Source: Alnus glutinosa (lineage: Eukaryota > Streptophyta > Magnoliopsida > Fagales > Betulaceae). From it: a stretch of 64,000 nucleotides of DNA. This document shows positions 12,901 to 24,761 of the stretch, in pieces (within the stretch, counting starts at the first letter, position 1; each line of letters starts with the position of its first letter). A program made the position numbers and the translations under genes. Where the stretch lies: contig NC_084898.1 in assembly GCF_958979055.1 (NCBI RefSeq), positions 382,001 to 446,000 on the forward strand, in the 5' to 3' direction. Under the pieces are notes generated by a model, which saw only the letters and a program-made list of their open reading frames with translations, was not told the DNA's origin and made no database searches.

Positions 12901-13527
12901 TAAAAATACACACTATTATAATCGACAAACTCATATCTAAAAATAAAAGACCGTTTATCCAAAAAGCTTAAGTCGATAGGAATAGACAATTTAATCATTT
13001 AATTTATATTCGAGACATTATTCATAGTCACCAAAAACATGATTTAGCTGTTGCTTGTATACCAGCAAGTTTTTGCACTTGAGACTCTGTGAGCTTGGCT
13101 GCAAATCCAGAGAAGCCGTGTCTGTAGCTGTAGACCATCAAGTCTGAAGCCATTTCCTTGCTGCACAGAGAAAAAAGTGACGAGAAGAAAATACTCAGAT
13201 TAATTTGTTTACTTGTTTCCACTTCATTTATTTCAGACCTACCTCCCCACTACTGTGGCTAGCATATCATGATGCGAATCTGTGATCAACTTGGGATCAT
13301 CGTGCTGCCTCTCTCCCAGATAAACTATGTGAACCTGCAGATTGGAAAAGAAATTTACTCACCCCAATTAAGGACTTTTAAAAATCACCATAATTATGGG
13401 AAAGAAATGTGTTTCTGGATGCTGGAACAATACATACATTGCTCCTGGCCTCCACATGGCCATTCAGAATCAAGATTACATATACTAAAACAAACATTAG
13501 TGGACTCATTTGGTTTGCAGATATCAT
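9987..13527 (-). CDS. Subtilisin-like serine protease, SBT3 type (gene 2)
   Basis: Tandem paralogue of gene 1. Ten exons (minus strand): 13527-13438, 13334-13243, 13160-13063, 12899-12744, 12648-11975, 11870-11785, 11696-11448, 11351-11237, 10926-10734, 10546-9987, summing to 2313 nt, 770 aa plus stop. Exon 1 encodes a short signal peptide (core [17 protein letters not shown]). In-frame ATGs also occur at 13509 and 13497, so the start could be up to 10 codons later; a stop precedes 13527. Catalytic residues: Asp144 (GVLDTG), His221 (GHGTHTAS), oxyanion Asn in AANDGP, Ser552 ([11 protein letters not shown]). I9, PA and Fn3-like regions are all present. Compared with gene 1, ACPHVAG has become STPHISG after the serine and the oxyanion motif has a different context, hinting at altered specificity. 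Two donors are weak (GTTCGT after exon 8, GTCCGT after exon 4). Confidence 0.92.
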
Positions 13528-13540
13528 CCAGCAGTTTCAC

Positions 13541-13559
13541 AGAGAGAGAGAGAGAGAGA
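13541..13559. repeat. GA/CT microsatellite upstream of subtilase gene 2
   Basis: A run of GA dinucleotides; on the coding strand it is a CT-rich tract about 15 bases upstream of the start codon, probably in the 5' leader. Confidence 0.7.
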
Positions 13560-14190
13560 TTGATCCAATATGCGTTGAAAAGCTTGATCTCCAAATCACT
13601 TAATAAAAGTTTGATCTGGGAATCACAAAGCAAGTACCAAATACATAGAAACTCTGTTGGGTTCTGCAAACATGTTTGTTTGCGCTATTTAATACTATCA
13701 ACAACCTCAACACGGTCAACGCCATGTTCCTTGTTACAGGATAAATTGGAAAAGTCAAATTTTACTGACCAAAACAATTATTTGACCGCCCTCCTTAACC
13801 GAAAAGGGACGGCCGTGGTAGTTGATGTGTTAGTAACCAGAAATTCATTAATGGCTAAAATTAAAACTCAAGACTTTGTGAAAGACAGGAGTTTTATCCC
13901 AACGCCCAGATAAGTGGCCTCAATGGGCTCCAAATTTGGAGAGTGTACTCCACGCAGTTCTAATGGACGCTAGCTTTTCTATCTGTAGAAATCATGGAGC
14001 ACATTAATTCCTTAACAAACGGTGTAGGAAAAAGTATTTTTGTATATACAGTCAGATATTAACCATCCGTATCTGTCAGTAATTTTAGAGTACGTGAATG
14101 TGACACATATTTTTAAAAGCTAAATCCAAACTTGATAACCATTTGTAGACTAAAATTCTTCTCATTCAATAAAAGATGACCATATTATGG
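13560..14190. other. Promoter side of subtilase gene 2, no other gene seen
   Basis: AT-rich upstream region. Open frames here are accidental. No clear TATA box was found; TATTAAATA on the minus strand near 13690 is the best weak candidate. Confidence 0.4.
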
Positions 14191-14985
14191 TCAAAAGGTG
14201 TCTATAAGAAGCATCAGATGTAAAAAGAGGCATATCCTCATACCAATATTTAGAGATATATATTTTGAGGAAGCCTCTCTAGCTATAACATGAGCTACAA
14301 CATTAACTTTTCTACAACAATGAATCCAATAACAAGAGGATAAACCGGATGTAACGTGTCTAATTTCCTCCACAAAATGCTCAATCCGAACATGAAAAGA
14401 TCTTGTATCACGAATTCCTTGAATCGCTTGTAGTGAATCACAATCACACTCAATATTAGTAAAGCTCGTTTCCTTAGAAAAAGTAATAGCTAAATAGGCT
14501 GTCATTACCTCTGCCAAGAGAGGATCCGCCTACACCTTACACACACAACATTTTGCTCCCACAACCAACCCTACATCATTCCGAATAACACAACCCAAAC
14601 CAAGAACACCATCCCTTAAGTTAATGGATGCATCCCAATTAGCCTTTATAGTCCCCAAATTCGGATTTTTCCATATTTTACTATTATCCAAAGTTTCAAC
14701 ACCCGGCTTCACCACCTTTTGCTCCTTCATACTGAACAACCGAAAGTCCTCAATGAGATTAGATGCTTCTCTAAAAACCATTAAAGGAGGAGAAAATTTC
14801 TCCTCAAAAACCAATTTGTTCCTTCTCGGCCAGGTACTACGAAAAACAGCCACCATAAGACCCAATAACTCATCATTTGATTTATTAAATAAGAAAGAAA
14901 CAAGCTCCACCATTCCTGAAAAAACAGAAGGACATTTCTGAAAAATATAGGGCCACTTTATCTTATCGTATATGTAGGAAAGATA
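14191..14985 (-). pseudogene. LINE C-terminal RNase H domain, disrupted
   Basis: The minus strand reads a continuous frame from about 14985 to 14191 broken by one in-frame stop (TAG at 14532-14530). Upstream are LINE C-terminal phrases (STWPRRNKLVFEE). Then comes the plant RVT_3/RNase H fold: the first acidic site in KANWDASINL, GLGCVIRND, the glutamate in LLAEVMTAYLAI, the second aspartate in ECDCDSLQAI, and a final NVVAHVIARE. The acidic residues survive, so loss of function is fairly recent or the fragment is only lightly decayed. It belongs to a different LINE copy from the one at 2040-2640. No reverse transcriptase core lies upstream within the next kilobase. Confidence 0.75.
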
Positions 14986-15060
14986 GTGAGGATTGGGATG
15001 AAAAGTCGTAATGCACTAGCAAATAAGTAACGAATTAAGCTTTAGAAAGCCGTTTGCGTG

Positions 15061-15432
15061 TTAAAACAAGCAATGAACGAGCACAAAAGCTGTTGCTCTA
15101 ATGCGCATCCATTTTCTTGCTATATCCATTTTCTTGGATGCATGCCCGGCTGCAAGTGTTAGAAGTCTCCAAACGAGTTCACATGCTTGAACACCTGTTC
15201 GCACAATTTGAACCTTGTTCGAGTAGGTAAACCCTATTGAAAACATCTCACAAAGGATCCCCAATTGTTCATCCTTAGGTAAACTGTTACTTTCAATATC
15301 ATGCAGAAAAAGTCTTATAATACTAATTAATAATAATATATCCATTACAGCATTAGTATCAATCGCTACCTGGAAAACGACTTCAAAAGAAAAGTCTACG
15401 AGCAACAACGCAACAGACCAAATGCTCACCAC
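15061..15432 (-). CDS. Unidentified open frame, 123 codons
   Basis: A minus-strand frame rich in aliphatic residues (DILLLISIIRLFLHDIE, then EQLGILCEMFSIGF and ACELVWRLLTLAAGHASKK). It is long for this AT-rich region and has plausible amphipathic helices, but I recognise no family. It could be one exon of a broken gene or chance. No supporting splice structure or promoter was identified. Confidence 0.2.
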   Translation of the reverse strand: MVSIWSVALLLVDFSFEVVFQVAIDTNAVMDILLLISIIRLFLHDIESNSLPKDEQLGILCEMFSIGFTYSNKVQIVRTGVQACELVWRLLTLAAGHASKKMDIARKWMRIRATAFVLVHCLF

Positions 15433-15477
15433 CTTCTAGATCCGTACACAATATCTTCAATCCTAGATAGCTTCCAT

Positions 15478-15510
15478 TTTCTTTTTCTTTTTCTTTTTCT
15501 TTTTCTAATA
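15478..15510. repeat. CTTTTT short tandem repeat
   Basis: Five to six copies of a TTTTCT hexamer. Confidence 0.7.
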
Positions 15511-15539
15511 AAGAAAAGTCTGACGAAAAAATAGGTCAA

Positions 15540-15716
15540 AAACTGCATGCGTTATTCTTAATCCACCAGATGCAGGCCTGTGTGAATATATATATATATA
15601 TATATAAACTGCATGCGTTATTCTTAATCCACCAGATGCAGGCCTGTGTGAATATATATATATATATATATATAAACTGCATGCGTTATTCTTAATCCAC
15701 CAGATGCAGGCCTGTG

Positions 15717-15789
<73 letters not shown>
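15540..15789. repeat. Three-copy minisatellite ending in growing TA tracts
   Basis: A unit of about 50 bases containing GCATGCGTTATTCTTAATCC and CCAGATGCAGGCCTGTGTGA is present three times, near-identical, starting near 15540, 15606 and 15674. Each copy is followed by a TA dinucleotide tract. The first two periods are 66 and 68 bases; the third tract runs to about 15789 and is several times longer. Confidence 0.9.
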
Positions 15790-15793
<4 letters not shown>

Positions 15794-17754
15794 CATGCAT
15801 TCATCCACCAGCTTGCGACTGCAATGCGTCATCGTCATAGGTGATGGTTAGGGCTAAACACATTGATGAAGAAAGAAAGAAACAAAAAAAAAACATCATT
15901 CATCCGCTTTGACTTAACTCTTTAATCAAAATGGCAAGTCAACAAATATTTTAGATTTTAATCAACAATGCCTCATCCTCATTTAATCAAAAAATTGTGA
16001 GAGATCACTTATAGAATTCACCTAACGAAATAAAAATTGGGCTGCCCAATCACTTATCTAGTCAGGTGGGTCTCATAAATGGTCTCTCACAATCAACTGC
16101 CCGAATTCTCTCAAATTCGGACAAATAATTTAAAAGGATACTAATCCCAATCATGCAACAACCATTTTTTATAAAGCCCTACAAATTGATAGGTGTGACA
16201 CTTAAACCTATCAAATTACTATTTTGTTGCAATTAAGCCACTTTTATGCCAATTTTCCAAAAACACCCTTATTTTCTTATTTCGTAAAAAATCAAAATTT
16301 CATGTAAATTTTGTCTATACTAATTGAACCTTACTTTATGTATTTTAGTATTTAATAAATATATATATATATATAATTTTTTTAAATATATGTATAATTT
16401 TTTTAATGTGACTTAATTGTAACAAATTGGCATTTTTATAGGTTTAAGTGCCACATTTGTCGATTCATGAGACTTTATTAAAAATTGTCAAAGTATATTT
16501 AACACAATATTTTATCTATTTCGGTTGATATTTACCGGTCAATATTATCCTACTGAAAAATATGAGGATATTTTCATTCAACAAGTACCTTATTGTTCAC
16601 ATTTTCTTAGGAAAAAGTCTACGAGGAATTATTAAGGATTTTATTTTAGAATGATATATGGCCCTCCATATATAAACATCCCTTGGTTCCGTCCGTACAT
16701 GGGACCCGCCCTCCATCACCATTTGAGACAGCACTGAGCCACTTAGGCCTGTAAAACCCATTTTGTGGGATGAACAACAGGCCGAGGTCGAGAAGCCCAC
16801 TGGGCTCAATGAAGTCCAAACTCAACACTTTGGACAGAATGTTCACTGACCCGACCCAAGAAAAACATTCAAATATCCATTCTCGATGTTGTTTTGCCAA
16901 TAAAACCTCTTACTCTGATCGACCATCCCATTCTGTCACACGTTTTTTTTTTATTTAATTATTTAATTCAATCTTTTTTTTTTTAGACCATTCAAATCTT
17001 TTTTTAGATCAATTTGCAAAAATGACACACCAACAATTCAATTAATCAGTTGCAATTATACAATTAAGGAGGTCATTATCTAAAATTGAAGATGTCAATT
17101 CAATGGTGAAACTCTCTCAAGAACTATGGGAACCCACCGGCGAACATCTTTGACTACATTCAGAAGTTGTAAGTTTCAATATTGAATGCTTTATCTCTCT
17201 CTTTTTTTCTTTTTCTTTTTTCTTTTTCTTCATTTTTTTTTTTTTTTTTTTAGGGTTAAAAGAAAAGAGAAAGCTTATTAAATTTTGAGAGGATAAAAAG
17301 ATGATTTCTAACATTACTTCGTAATTAGTAAATAATTAGTTGACCATCTTGGCTGGGCCTATTCGTTTTAACACCGAACTTGTCTTGCTCGATTGATTGG
17401 CTTACTCTCGTGTGTCGTGCCATATTTGTTATTGGCTTATAGTTGTTCAGTTTTTTTTTTCATCATGCGAGTCAAAAAAAACGAACCAAGATCCATAATC
17501 CTACAATGTGAATGAGAATCCGTTGATTTCAATTAAATATTTTTTCTATTAAACTTTTTAGATAATTGAAAATTTAACACTACGTGCCTCAGCCTTACCA
17601 TGCCTTTTGATGTGTAAAAAAAAAAAAAAAAAACAACAACCAATAATACCCCGCACTTGTTAAAAAAAAAATTGAATCCACACGTGAAAATGATGTTAAT
17701 TTATTATTATTTTTTATTCAATTAAACTTTTAAGAGATTTTTTTGAAAAAAGAG

Positions 17755-17787
<33 letters not shown>

Positions 17788-19599
17788 CAACAAATTCTAT
17801 CGAATGTAATACAATAATTAAAAAATAATTATTATTATTATTATAGTCTAATCTCTTGATTAGGAGCAAAGGATCCAAAGGAATATTTTCCAGGGTGGCG
17901 GTCCACTTGATTTCATATTTTAAATTTTTCATCACCTCGTCTTGTCTCGTCTTCGGACATCATTTCTTTTATTTTCTTTTGTTTTCTTTTCTTTTTACGC
18001 GCAGTCCTGCACCGTCTTGCCCCCAGATGACCATATTATCCTCTACCTTCAGCCTGATTTTACCATTACCTCCCTGCCTCTCCGCACTACCGCTTTCCAA
18101 TTTTAAAAATCTTGCAACGCAAGCACACGTACATACATACATGTGAATTGCGATCGCACTTTTTCATTTGGACCAAACTGCCCTCTTCCCTCTTCCCTCT
18201 TCCCTCTTCACTAGTTTCATTTTCACTAGTCAAAATTAAAAACACATTTTTTAGTTTTCTTTATGTTTCTTAATCAATAAGTTATGTGATGTTTACTATA
18301 TCTTTAGGGCAACCACGAAACTATTTCTTATCAATTAACTAAGGATTTTACCTAAGTTGATCTTAACGTAATCTTTCTGTTGTAGCAATCAGGACCCTTT
18401 TTTATCACTGCAGGCGTGTCTATCAGTAGCCAATTTTTTGTTTACGCTACAAAAGCTATCTTCTTCTATTTTTTGTGACCGTTTTCTTGGCCGGTAGGTT
18501 AGGAAATTATTGGACGGTGTTATTTATGGGTCAAAAGAGGTCTCACTTAAGAACAAGACTTGGTATTATTTTTTTTTGTATATATTACGTGTAGCAATGG
18601 CACATTGAGCCCTTAAGTTATTGACATTTAAAAATTAATTAAGATTAATGACCAAGACCATGTAACATGATTGGATGAATGGAGTTGAAATTTGTCTATC
18701 TTGACTTGACGTAAATGAATATGTTATCCAAATTAAAACTACTCCAACTCTTATTATTATATATGGTTGTTGATCCCTATGAGTAAAAACATCACCATAT
18801 AGCAAGTTGGAAACTTGTTTTCAACGCACATTTAAAATTGGGAAAAAAAAAAAAAGTATTTATATTTTGATGATATCAAGAATGCTTGCAACCCACATTT
18901 ACAACCACGATTACAACTCTAATATATAAAATTATCCAAAGAAATGACTTAATATTTCATAATAAGATGGTTCAATTTGAGCCTAATCATCTATCATCTT
19001 AATTTGAGTAATCTGTTTTTTTTTTTTTTTTTTTTTTTATGAGTTATTTGATACTTTGATGGTCTGGCACAGAAAAAACCGAAAAAACACTACCGGTAAA
19101 TAGAAAAACAACTATAAAAAGGAAAAATGAAAGAAAAAAAAGAGAGAGAAGAAGATGAAGAAAATAGAGAAAAAACTGGGATGAGATTCCCTACAATTTT
19201 TTTTAAAAAAAATTGTAAATTTTCAAATTATGATAATTTATATCGTTTTATGCCTCAAACGAAATGAAAAATATTATCTATTAAAAATGTAATATGTTAA
19301 TAATGAGAATTGAATATGCTTTTATATTTTTTTATCGTAGAAAATTTTTGAGCAAAAAATTATTTTTTGATTTAGTAAAAAAAAAAAAAAAGCATTTTTT
19401 TAAAAGTGAATAAAAAACCATCTAGAATAATTTTTTTTTTTACCTCAATAACGTTATATTTTTAATGTATAACAAATTTTTCACGTCTATGTAAAAAATG
19501 ACATGAAATTTACTTAATTTAAAATTTTAAAAATTTAAAGAAATTATAAAAGATGTAATCCAAAAAGCTGACAACTCCAGAGTCCAGACATAAAGAAAA

Positions 19600-19630
<31 letters not shown>

Positions 19631-19954
19631 CAGGGGGCACGGCCCGCACGGGGCACAGACAGTAGACAGTAGTCCTGGCTTTGCTTTTGAGCAGAGAAGG
19701 GCATTATTGGTAGTTGATGTTGTCCTGACTTTTGTTAAATTTTCATATTTTTAAAGGTTTTTCCCGTGACAAAACAATGAAACCGAACGTAATTTACAAG
19801 TGACAGCTTCATTCCCCAAGCGATTTTGAACATCATCGCTTTTTCTTCTTGTTCTCTGCATAGCCTGTTGCTCCTTCTCTAATGGGGTCCCTTTTTTCTC
19901 TTTGTAACGAGGACGCTTCCTTATAAAGCTGAAAGCTTTTTTAGAGATTGAAGA
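15790..19954. other. Intergenic, low-complexity rich
   Basis: 4.2 kb with no gene I can support. It holds poly-A/T tracts (for example 17758-17784, 19020-19039), a TCCCTCT repeat at 18184-18210 and a GA microsatellite at 19602-19630. Open frames are short or built on the simple repeats. The last few hundred bases would hold the promoter of the galactosyltransferase gene. Confidence 0.5.
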
Positions 19955-20058
19955 ATGGGCCTGAGCAGACCTCACAAGGCTGGCAATGGGTTCTCCACCA
20001 GATGGGTTGCCATCTTCTGCATCGCCAGCTTCTTCTTGGGTGTTCTTGTTATCAACAG

Positions 20059-20119
<61 letters not shown>

Positions 20120-23100
20120 GAAATGGCTAAGATCTTGTTTTGAAGTTGTCGACTTTTAGATTTGCTGCTCTTTCTAATGGGGTGGGAAGCTTTGATAGTG
20201 ATGATCTTTTGTGCAAATGGGTCTTCTTTTTTTCGGCCCAGGGATGACAAATGTTGTCTTTATGAATAGATTTGACCCTATGGCTTCTGGATTTAAGGGT
20301 CTTTGTATTTGGATTCCAGGTTGAAGATTGAGACTTTACTTATCTTTTATTCTAATCCTGTCTCCAAGTCATTTTGGGGGTGATGGGAGTTGTATATACC
20401 AAGATGCATGAATTGTTAAACGCAACTAGTTGTTGGGGTAAGACCTCAGGTGCTGGTTTAATTGTGTTTTACGATTTCTTTGCACTTTAGTAAAGCAAGG
20501 TGTAACCTTGATGATGGTTAGCTTTGGACGATGCCAAGCTTAGTTTAATTGGCCTTATGCGTTCTCTTATACCGGGAATATTTTGCTGCATTACCTTTGA
20601 AGTCAGCTTTTGTAGTTTAGTTTGATTTTCAGGAGCATACGAATTGCTCCCAAGTCTGAGAGCAGCCAATAGACAAAACCTTAGAGTTGGTGGAATTACT
20701 AGTATTGTAATTGATTACAATTCAGCTAAGAATTGTTTCAAAAGCTGACAATCGGGAGAAATGATCGACTGACATGAAAATATTGAAAGTATTTACCCCT
20801 CGTGAAGTTTTAAACTGCTCTTTTTCTTGTGTAATGACCATCACCATTTTTTTGAAGCCAAAGATTTATTGTATGAAAGACAAGCGGTGTATAACCCATT
20901 AGCACATTTATTCACTTTGAAAAATTGGTTGAGAATTGGTTCACTATGGATGAGACGGCTAAAGAGGTCTTCCTATCCCATGAACCAAAGTAAAGAGTAA
21001 ATGCCTTTGCCGTCACAGTTTAATAATACTAATTCATCAACCCTTTTGAGTGTGCACATGTGAGTGAAAATCAATTAAGTTTCACATTGGAAATATATCA
21101 TAAGAATGATGGTTTATCTAACACAAATCATTAGCTTAAGCTTTTGGGTTAAGTGATGTCCTAATATGTTATATTATGGCCTCATTACAAGAACTCTCTA
21201 AGGAATAAGTCTATCCTACAATGTTATTAGAGCTGAGGGTTTGGCAGAGTGAGTGTTGAAGATGTCTCCCATGTGGTTCTTGATTTGTTGTTACCCATGG
21301 TAGAGTGGACTAAAGAAGCACAAGGCTTGCGTGCATAGTTGCGAGAGTTGGGCTCTTGGTGATGACGCGTGAACACTTGGTAAAAGAACTTCCGTTCAAG
21401 GGGGAGAGTAGACTCATTGTGAGGGGAAGATTATGGAGTCCCACATTGAAAATATATCATAAGAATGAGTGATTAATATAACACAATTGAGCCCAAATCC
21501 CATTAGCTTAAAATTTTGGATTGAGTGGTGTGATAATATGTTATATTATGGTCTCATTGAAAGAACTCCCAAGGACTAAATCTACCCAACAAAACTCCTC
21601 TCTTTTTATGTGGAAACTACTGAAAATAAGCATCATTACCCTATATCTGTAGCTGACACCAAGGCTCAAAAACATGACGATGGCATCTCATGGTTTGATT
21701 CTAGCATCATATGGCTTCCTTTGTAGTCTTGCAGATTTGCGAGATTTGTTTTGAAAAGATACAGTGCTAATAGATTGTATATACGAGGTTTAGTTAGTTG
21801 TGCCTTATATTGAGGTCATATGGGTCCATATCCTACTAGATAAGACTTAAACATTTCTGCATTTCCCTGTCATGATTGTCCAATATGATTAAACTTGTTA
21901 GATTAGTATCTGAAGGTTGATTCTTTTCCAAACTTTTGTTATTCTTCTGCCCATCCATCAATAAGTTGCTTATGTCTATTTCATAGGTTTTGGGCTATTC
22001 CTGATCCAGCTAAAATGGACGAGGAGGCTTTATCAGTGGAGAAACATCAACAAAGAACTTTGCATCCCATAGACAATTGTGAGAAGAAGGCAAGTCTCAA
22101 GAATATTGTCGTCATAAGCTCCACTGCCTTTATTAACAATCCTGATAGTATTCTTCATTTATAACAGGATACTTCTGTTGGGGCAGGCGACATCCTTTCT
22201 CAAGTTTCACAAACACATGATGTAATCATGTAACATTCTATATCCTGCTGAATAATGTTTTAAAGAATTCTGGCTATATCTTAGATTTGATAATTGTGTA
22301 ACTTTCTGTGTCATGTAATTTGATTTATATGGTAAATTGTTGTCTTAATACTTTCAGGACATTAGATAAAACAATTTCCTCGTTAGAGATGCAGCTAGCT
22401 GCTACTAGAGCTGCCAAAGTTGATGATGAGGAGGAATCTCCGATGGGTACAAAATCAGGAAGTGAAAGATTAAAGGAGCGTCAGAAGGTTTTCTTTGTTA
22501 TGGGAATCATCACTGCGTTCAGCAGCAGAAAGCGAAGAGAGTCAATCAGAGAGACATGGATGCCCCGAGGTTCAGTTCAAAACTTAATAGCCTTTCTCGC
22601 AGATGTAACATTTAGTAAATGTTGAAATAAACTTATTACTAACTCTCTTTGGTCACTTTTCATTTTAGGAGAGGAGTTAAGGAAGTTGGAAACAGAGAAG
22701 GGAATTATAATACGTTTTGTTATAGGACACAGGTGATTTTTCGTGATCTCGTCAGGAATTTGCATGCTACATTTGCTTGCTTCATAATGGTTTAAATTTT
22801 GTGGTTGTTAGTGCAACTCCAGGTGGTGTATTGGATCGTGCTATTGATGCAGAAGATGAACAACATAACGACTTCTTACGACTGGTATGGTAAAACTGCT
22901 AGGGACCAAGTTGACCTCTTATCTTTAGTCATACTATTAAACCAGGAGCTGACAATGATCTTATTGAGGTCAATCGGTGACTGATTCAACTAGTTGGTCA
23001 GTGGTTGTACAGGTGGTTTGATTAAAAAATTGTAAAATAGAAAATTAAGTTCAAATTGGGAAAATCAATCTAAAAAATACGGCCAGAAAGTTACGACCTA

Positions 23101-24761
23101 TATTCACAATAAATATACACATAAGAAAAAGTGAATAGTTATGTAAGTACAATAAATTTATTAGGAGAAAATTACCAAGTTTTGTACAAGCCATTCTCCA
23201 AATTATAATGACTTGGAAAAACGTTTTTTGAAATCGAAACTCAATGTTAGTTAGATGTATGTATCACAACTCAGATAAAGCAAACATGTGCATGGTTCAT
23301 CAAATTTGCTATGGAGCGTCAATGAACATAAATAAATCCTTTGTTGTGTTTCTATTTGTGCATGATGTTGGATTCATTGCCTTGTTTGAATTACAGTTAA
23401 AGTAATTTGGAATGGCTATATTTTAACATATAAGAAGAAAGCCTTGCCGGCAGATGTTTCAATAAGCTATCAACTATCAGAAGTCAGGATTATAGATATA
23501 ACTTTAGTCAATAATAGTTACTTATCAAAAAAACTTTAGTCAATAATAGTTGAACCAGCTAATTAAATTTCCGTAGTGGTTAGAATTAGCAGATTATCCT
23601 TTGATTGAAATTTATTCTCTGAGCTTATGCAGGGTTACTTGTTTTTTGCAGAATCATATTGAAGGATATCATGAATTGTCCTCAAAAACTCAAATATACT
23701 TTTCAACAGCTGTTGCTAAGTGGGATGCTGACTTCTATATAAAAGTTGATGATGATGTGCACATAAATCTTGGTTAGTTTATCTGCATTCTAAAAAAAGT
23801 GCCTGTATGTTGAAAAGGAAAAGGTGCTAATTGGGGGAATCGAATTGATTTAACATTTGACAGGTATGGTTGGATCTACCTTGGCTCGCCATAGATCAAA
23901 ACCACGGGTTTATCTTGGTTGTATGAAGTCTGGACCTGTCCTGGCACAGAAGTAAGCTTCTTCTTTTTCTTTTTTTGAAGTTTGTTGAATTATTAGGGAT
24001 CATCATCTATGGATCTCATTCATCAGATGTACCTTTGGCTACTAAATGCAGAGGAATCAAATACCATGAACCCGAGTACTGGAAATTTGGTGAAGAGGGA
24101 AATAAATACTTTAGGCATGCAACGGGTCAAATCTATGCTATCTCCAAAGATTTGGCCACTTATATTTCAGTGAATCGGTAGGTTCCTGCAACAAAATCAT
24201 TCTATACTTATTATATAACTTAAAACTTTCAATTATTGAATGTTATTCCTCTCTAGGCACATACTTCATAAATATGCAAATGAAGACGTCTCTCTGGGTT
24301 CTTGGTTTATTGGTCTTGATGTTGAGCACATCGATGATAGGAGCCTCTGCTGTGGGACAGCCCCAGGTAAGATGCTTGCAGATATATACTCGTGATATTG
24401 TTTCCCTTCATTATTACTATTTTTTTAAGTTTCACATTTTGACTTATGTATATAGTCAAAAAAGAAATAGCCAACATCACAAGTTTACTACCATTATTAC
24501 TTGTAAACAGTGCATAGGTGTGAAAGAGTTAGACAAAAGAAACCATGAATTGAGTTTCTCTGTCTGTGAATAGTCGAGAAAAATTTCTTATGATGTAAAT
24601 TTCTGCTTACAGATTGTGAGTGGAAGGCTCAAGCAGGAAATCCTTGTGCTGCATCATTTGACTGGAGCTGTAGTGGCATTTGCAAGTCAGTGGAAAGAAT
24701 GGAGGAGGTGCACCAGCGCTGTGGAGAGGGTGATGAAGCTATCTGGCACACCAGCTTCTGA
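19955..24761 (+). CDS. GALT31A: Beta-1,3-galactosyltransferase, GT31 family
   Basis: Golgi type II glycosyltransferase adding beta-1,3-galactose; the closest protein I recall is Arabidopsis GALT31A (At1g32930), which acts on arabinogalactan proteins. Eleven exons: 19955-20058, 21987-22089, 22168-22229, 22358-22569, 22669-22732, 22812-22884, 23652-23772, 23864-23951, 24052-24177, 24257-24366, 24613-24761; 1212 nt, 403 aa plus stop. A short basic tail precedes a membrane anchor (about residues 17-34, [19 protein letters not shown]). A DUF4094-like stem follows ([10 protein letters not shown]). The catalytic domain starts near VFFVMGI, with [14 protein letters not shown], the DxD metal site at 239-241 (YIKVDDDVH), CMKSGPV and EDVSLGSW. 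Length matches the family. Intron 2 starts with GC, not GT. Intron 1 (1.9 kb) opens with a CT microsatellite and holds a TRIM-like element. Confidence 0.93.
20062..20114 (+). repeat. CT microsatellite just after a splice donor
   Basis: About 26 CT dinucleotides beginning only 3 bases after the GT donor at 20059-20060 of the galactosyltransferase intron 1. Confidence 0.95.
21059..21591 (+). mobile_element. TRIM-like retrotransposon inside intron 1 of the GT31 gene
   Basis: Two direct repeats (about 21059-21220 and 21419-21591) both begin TGTGAG and share phrases such as AATATATCATAAGAATGA and AATATGTTATATTATGG. Just inside the left repeat is TTATTAGAGCTGAGG, resembling the initiator-tRNA primer-binding site TGGTATCAGAGC. 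Just before the right repeat is a purine-rich TCAAGGGGGAGAG, a good polypurine tract. The roughly 200-base internal part has no coding capacity. This is the architecture of a terminal-repeat retrotransposon in miniature. Ends are approximate; the flanking 5-mers do not match. Confidence 0.7.

Noticed and set aside
19948-20143. Frames encoding long Ser-Leu repeats
   Set aside because: They read through the donor into the CT microsatellite of intron 1; the spliced frame gives the galactosyltransferase.
24274-24573. 99-codon frame beginning [17 protein letters not shown], which looks like a signal peptide
   Set aside because: It is exon 10 of the galactosyltransferase read in the wrong frame and then into the intron.
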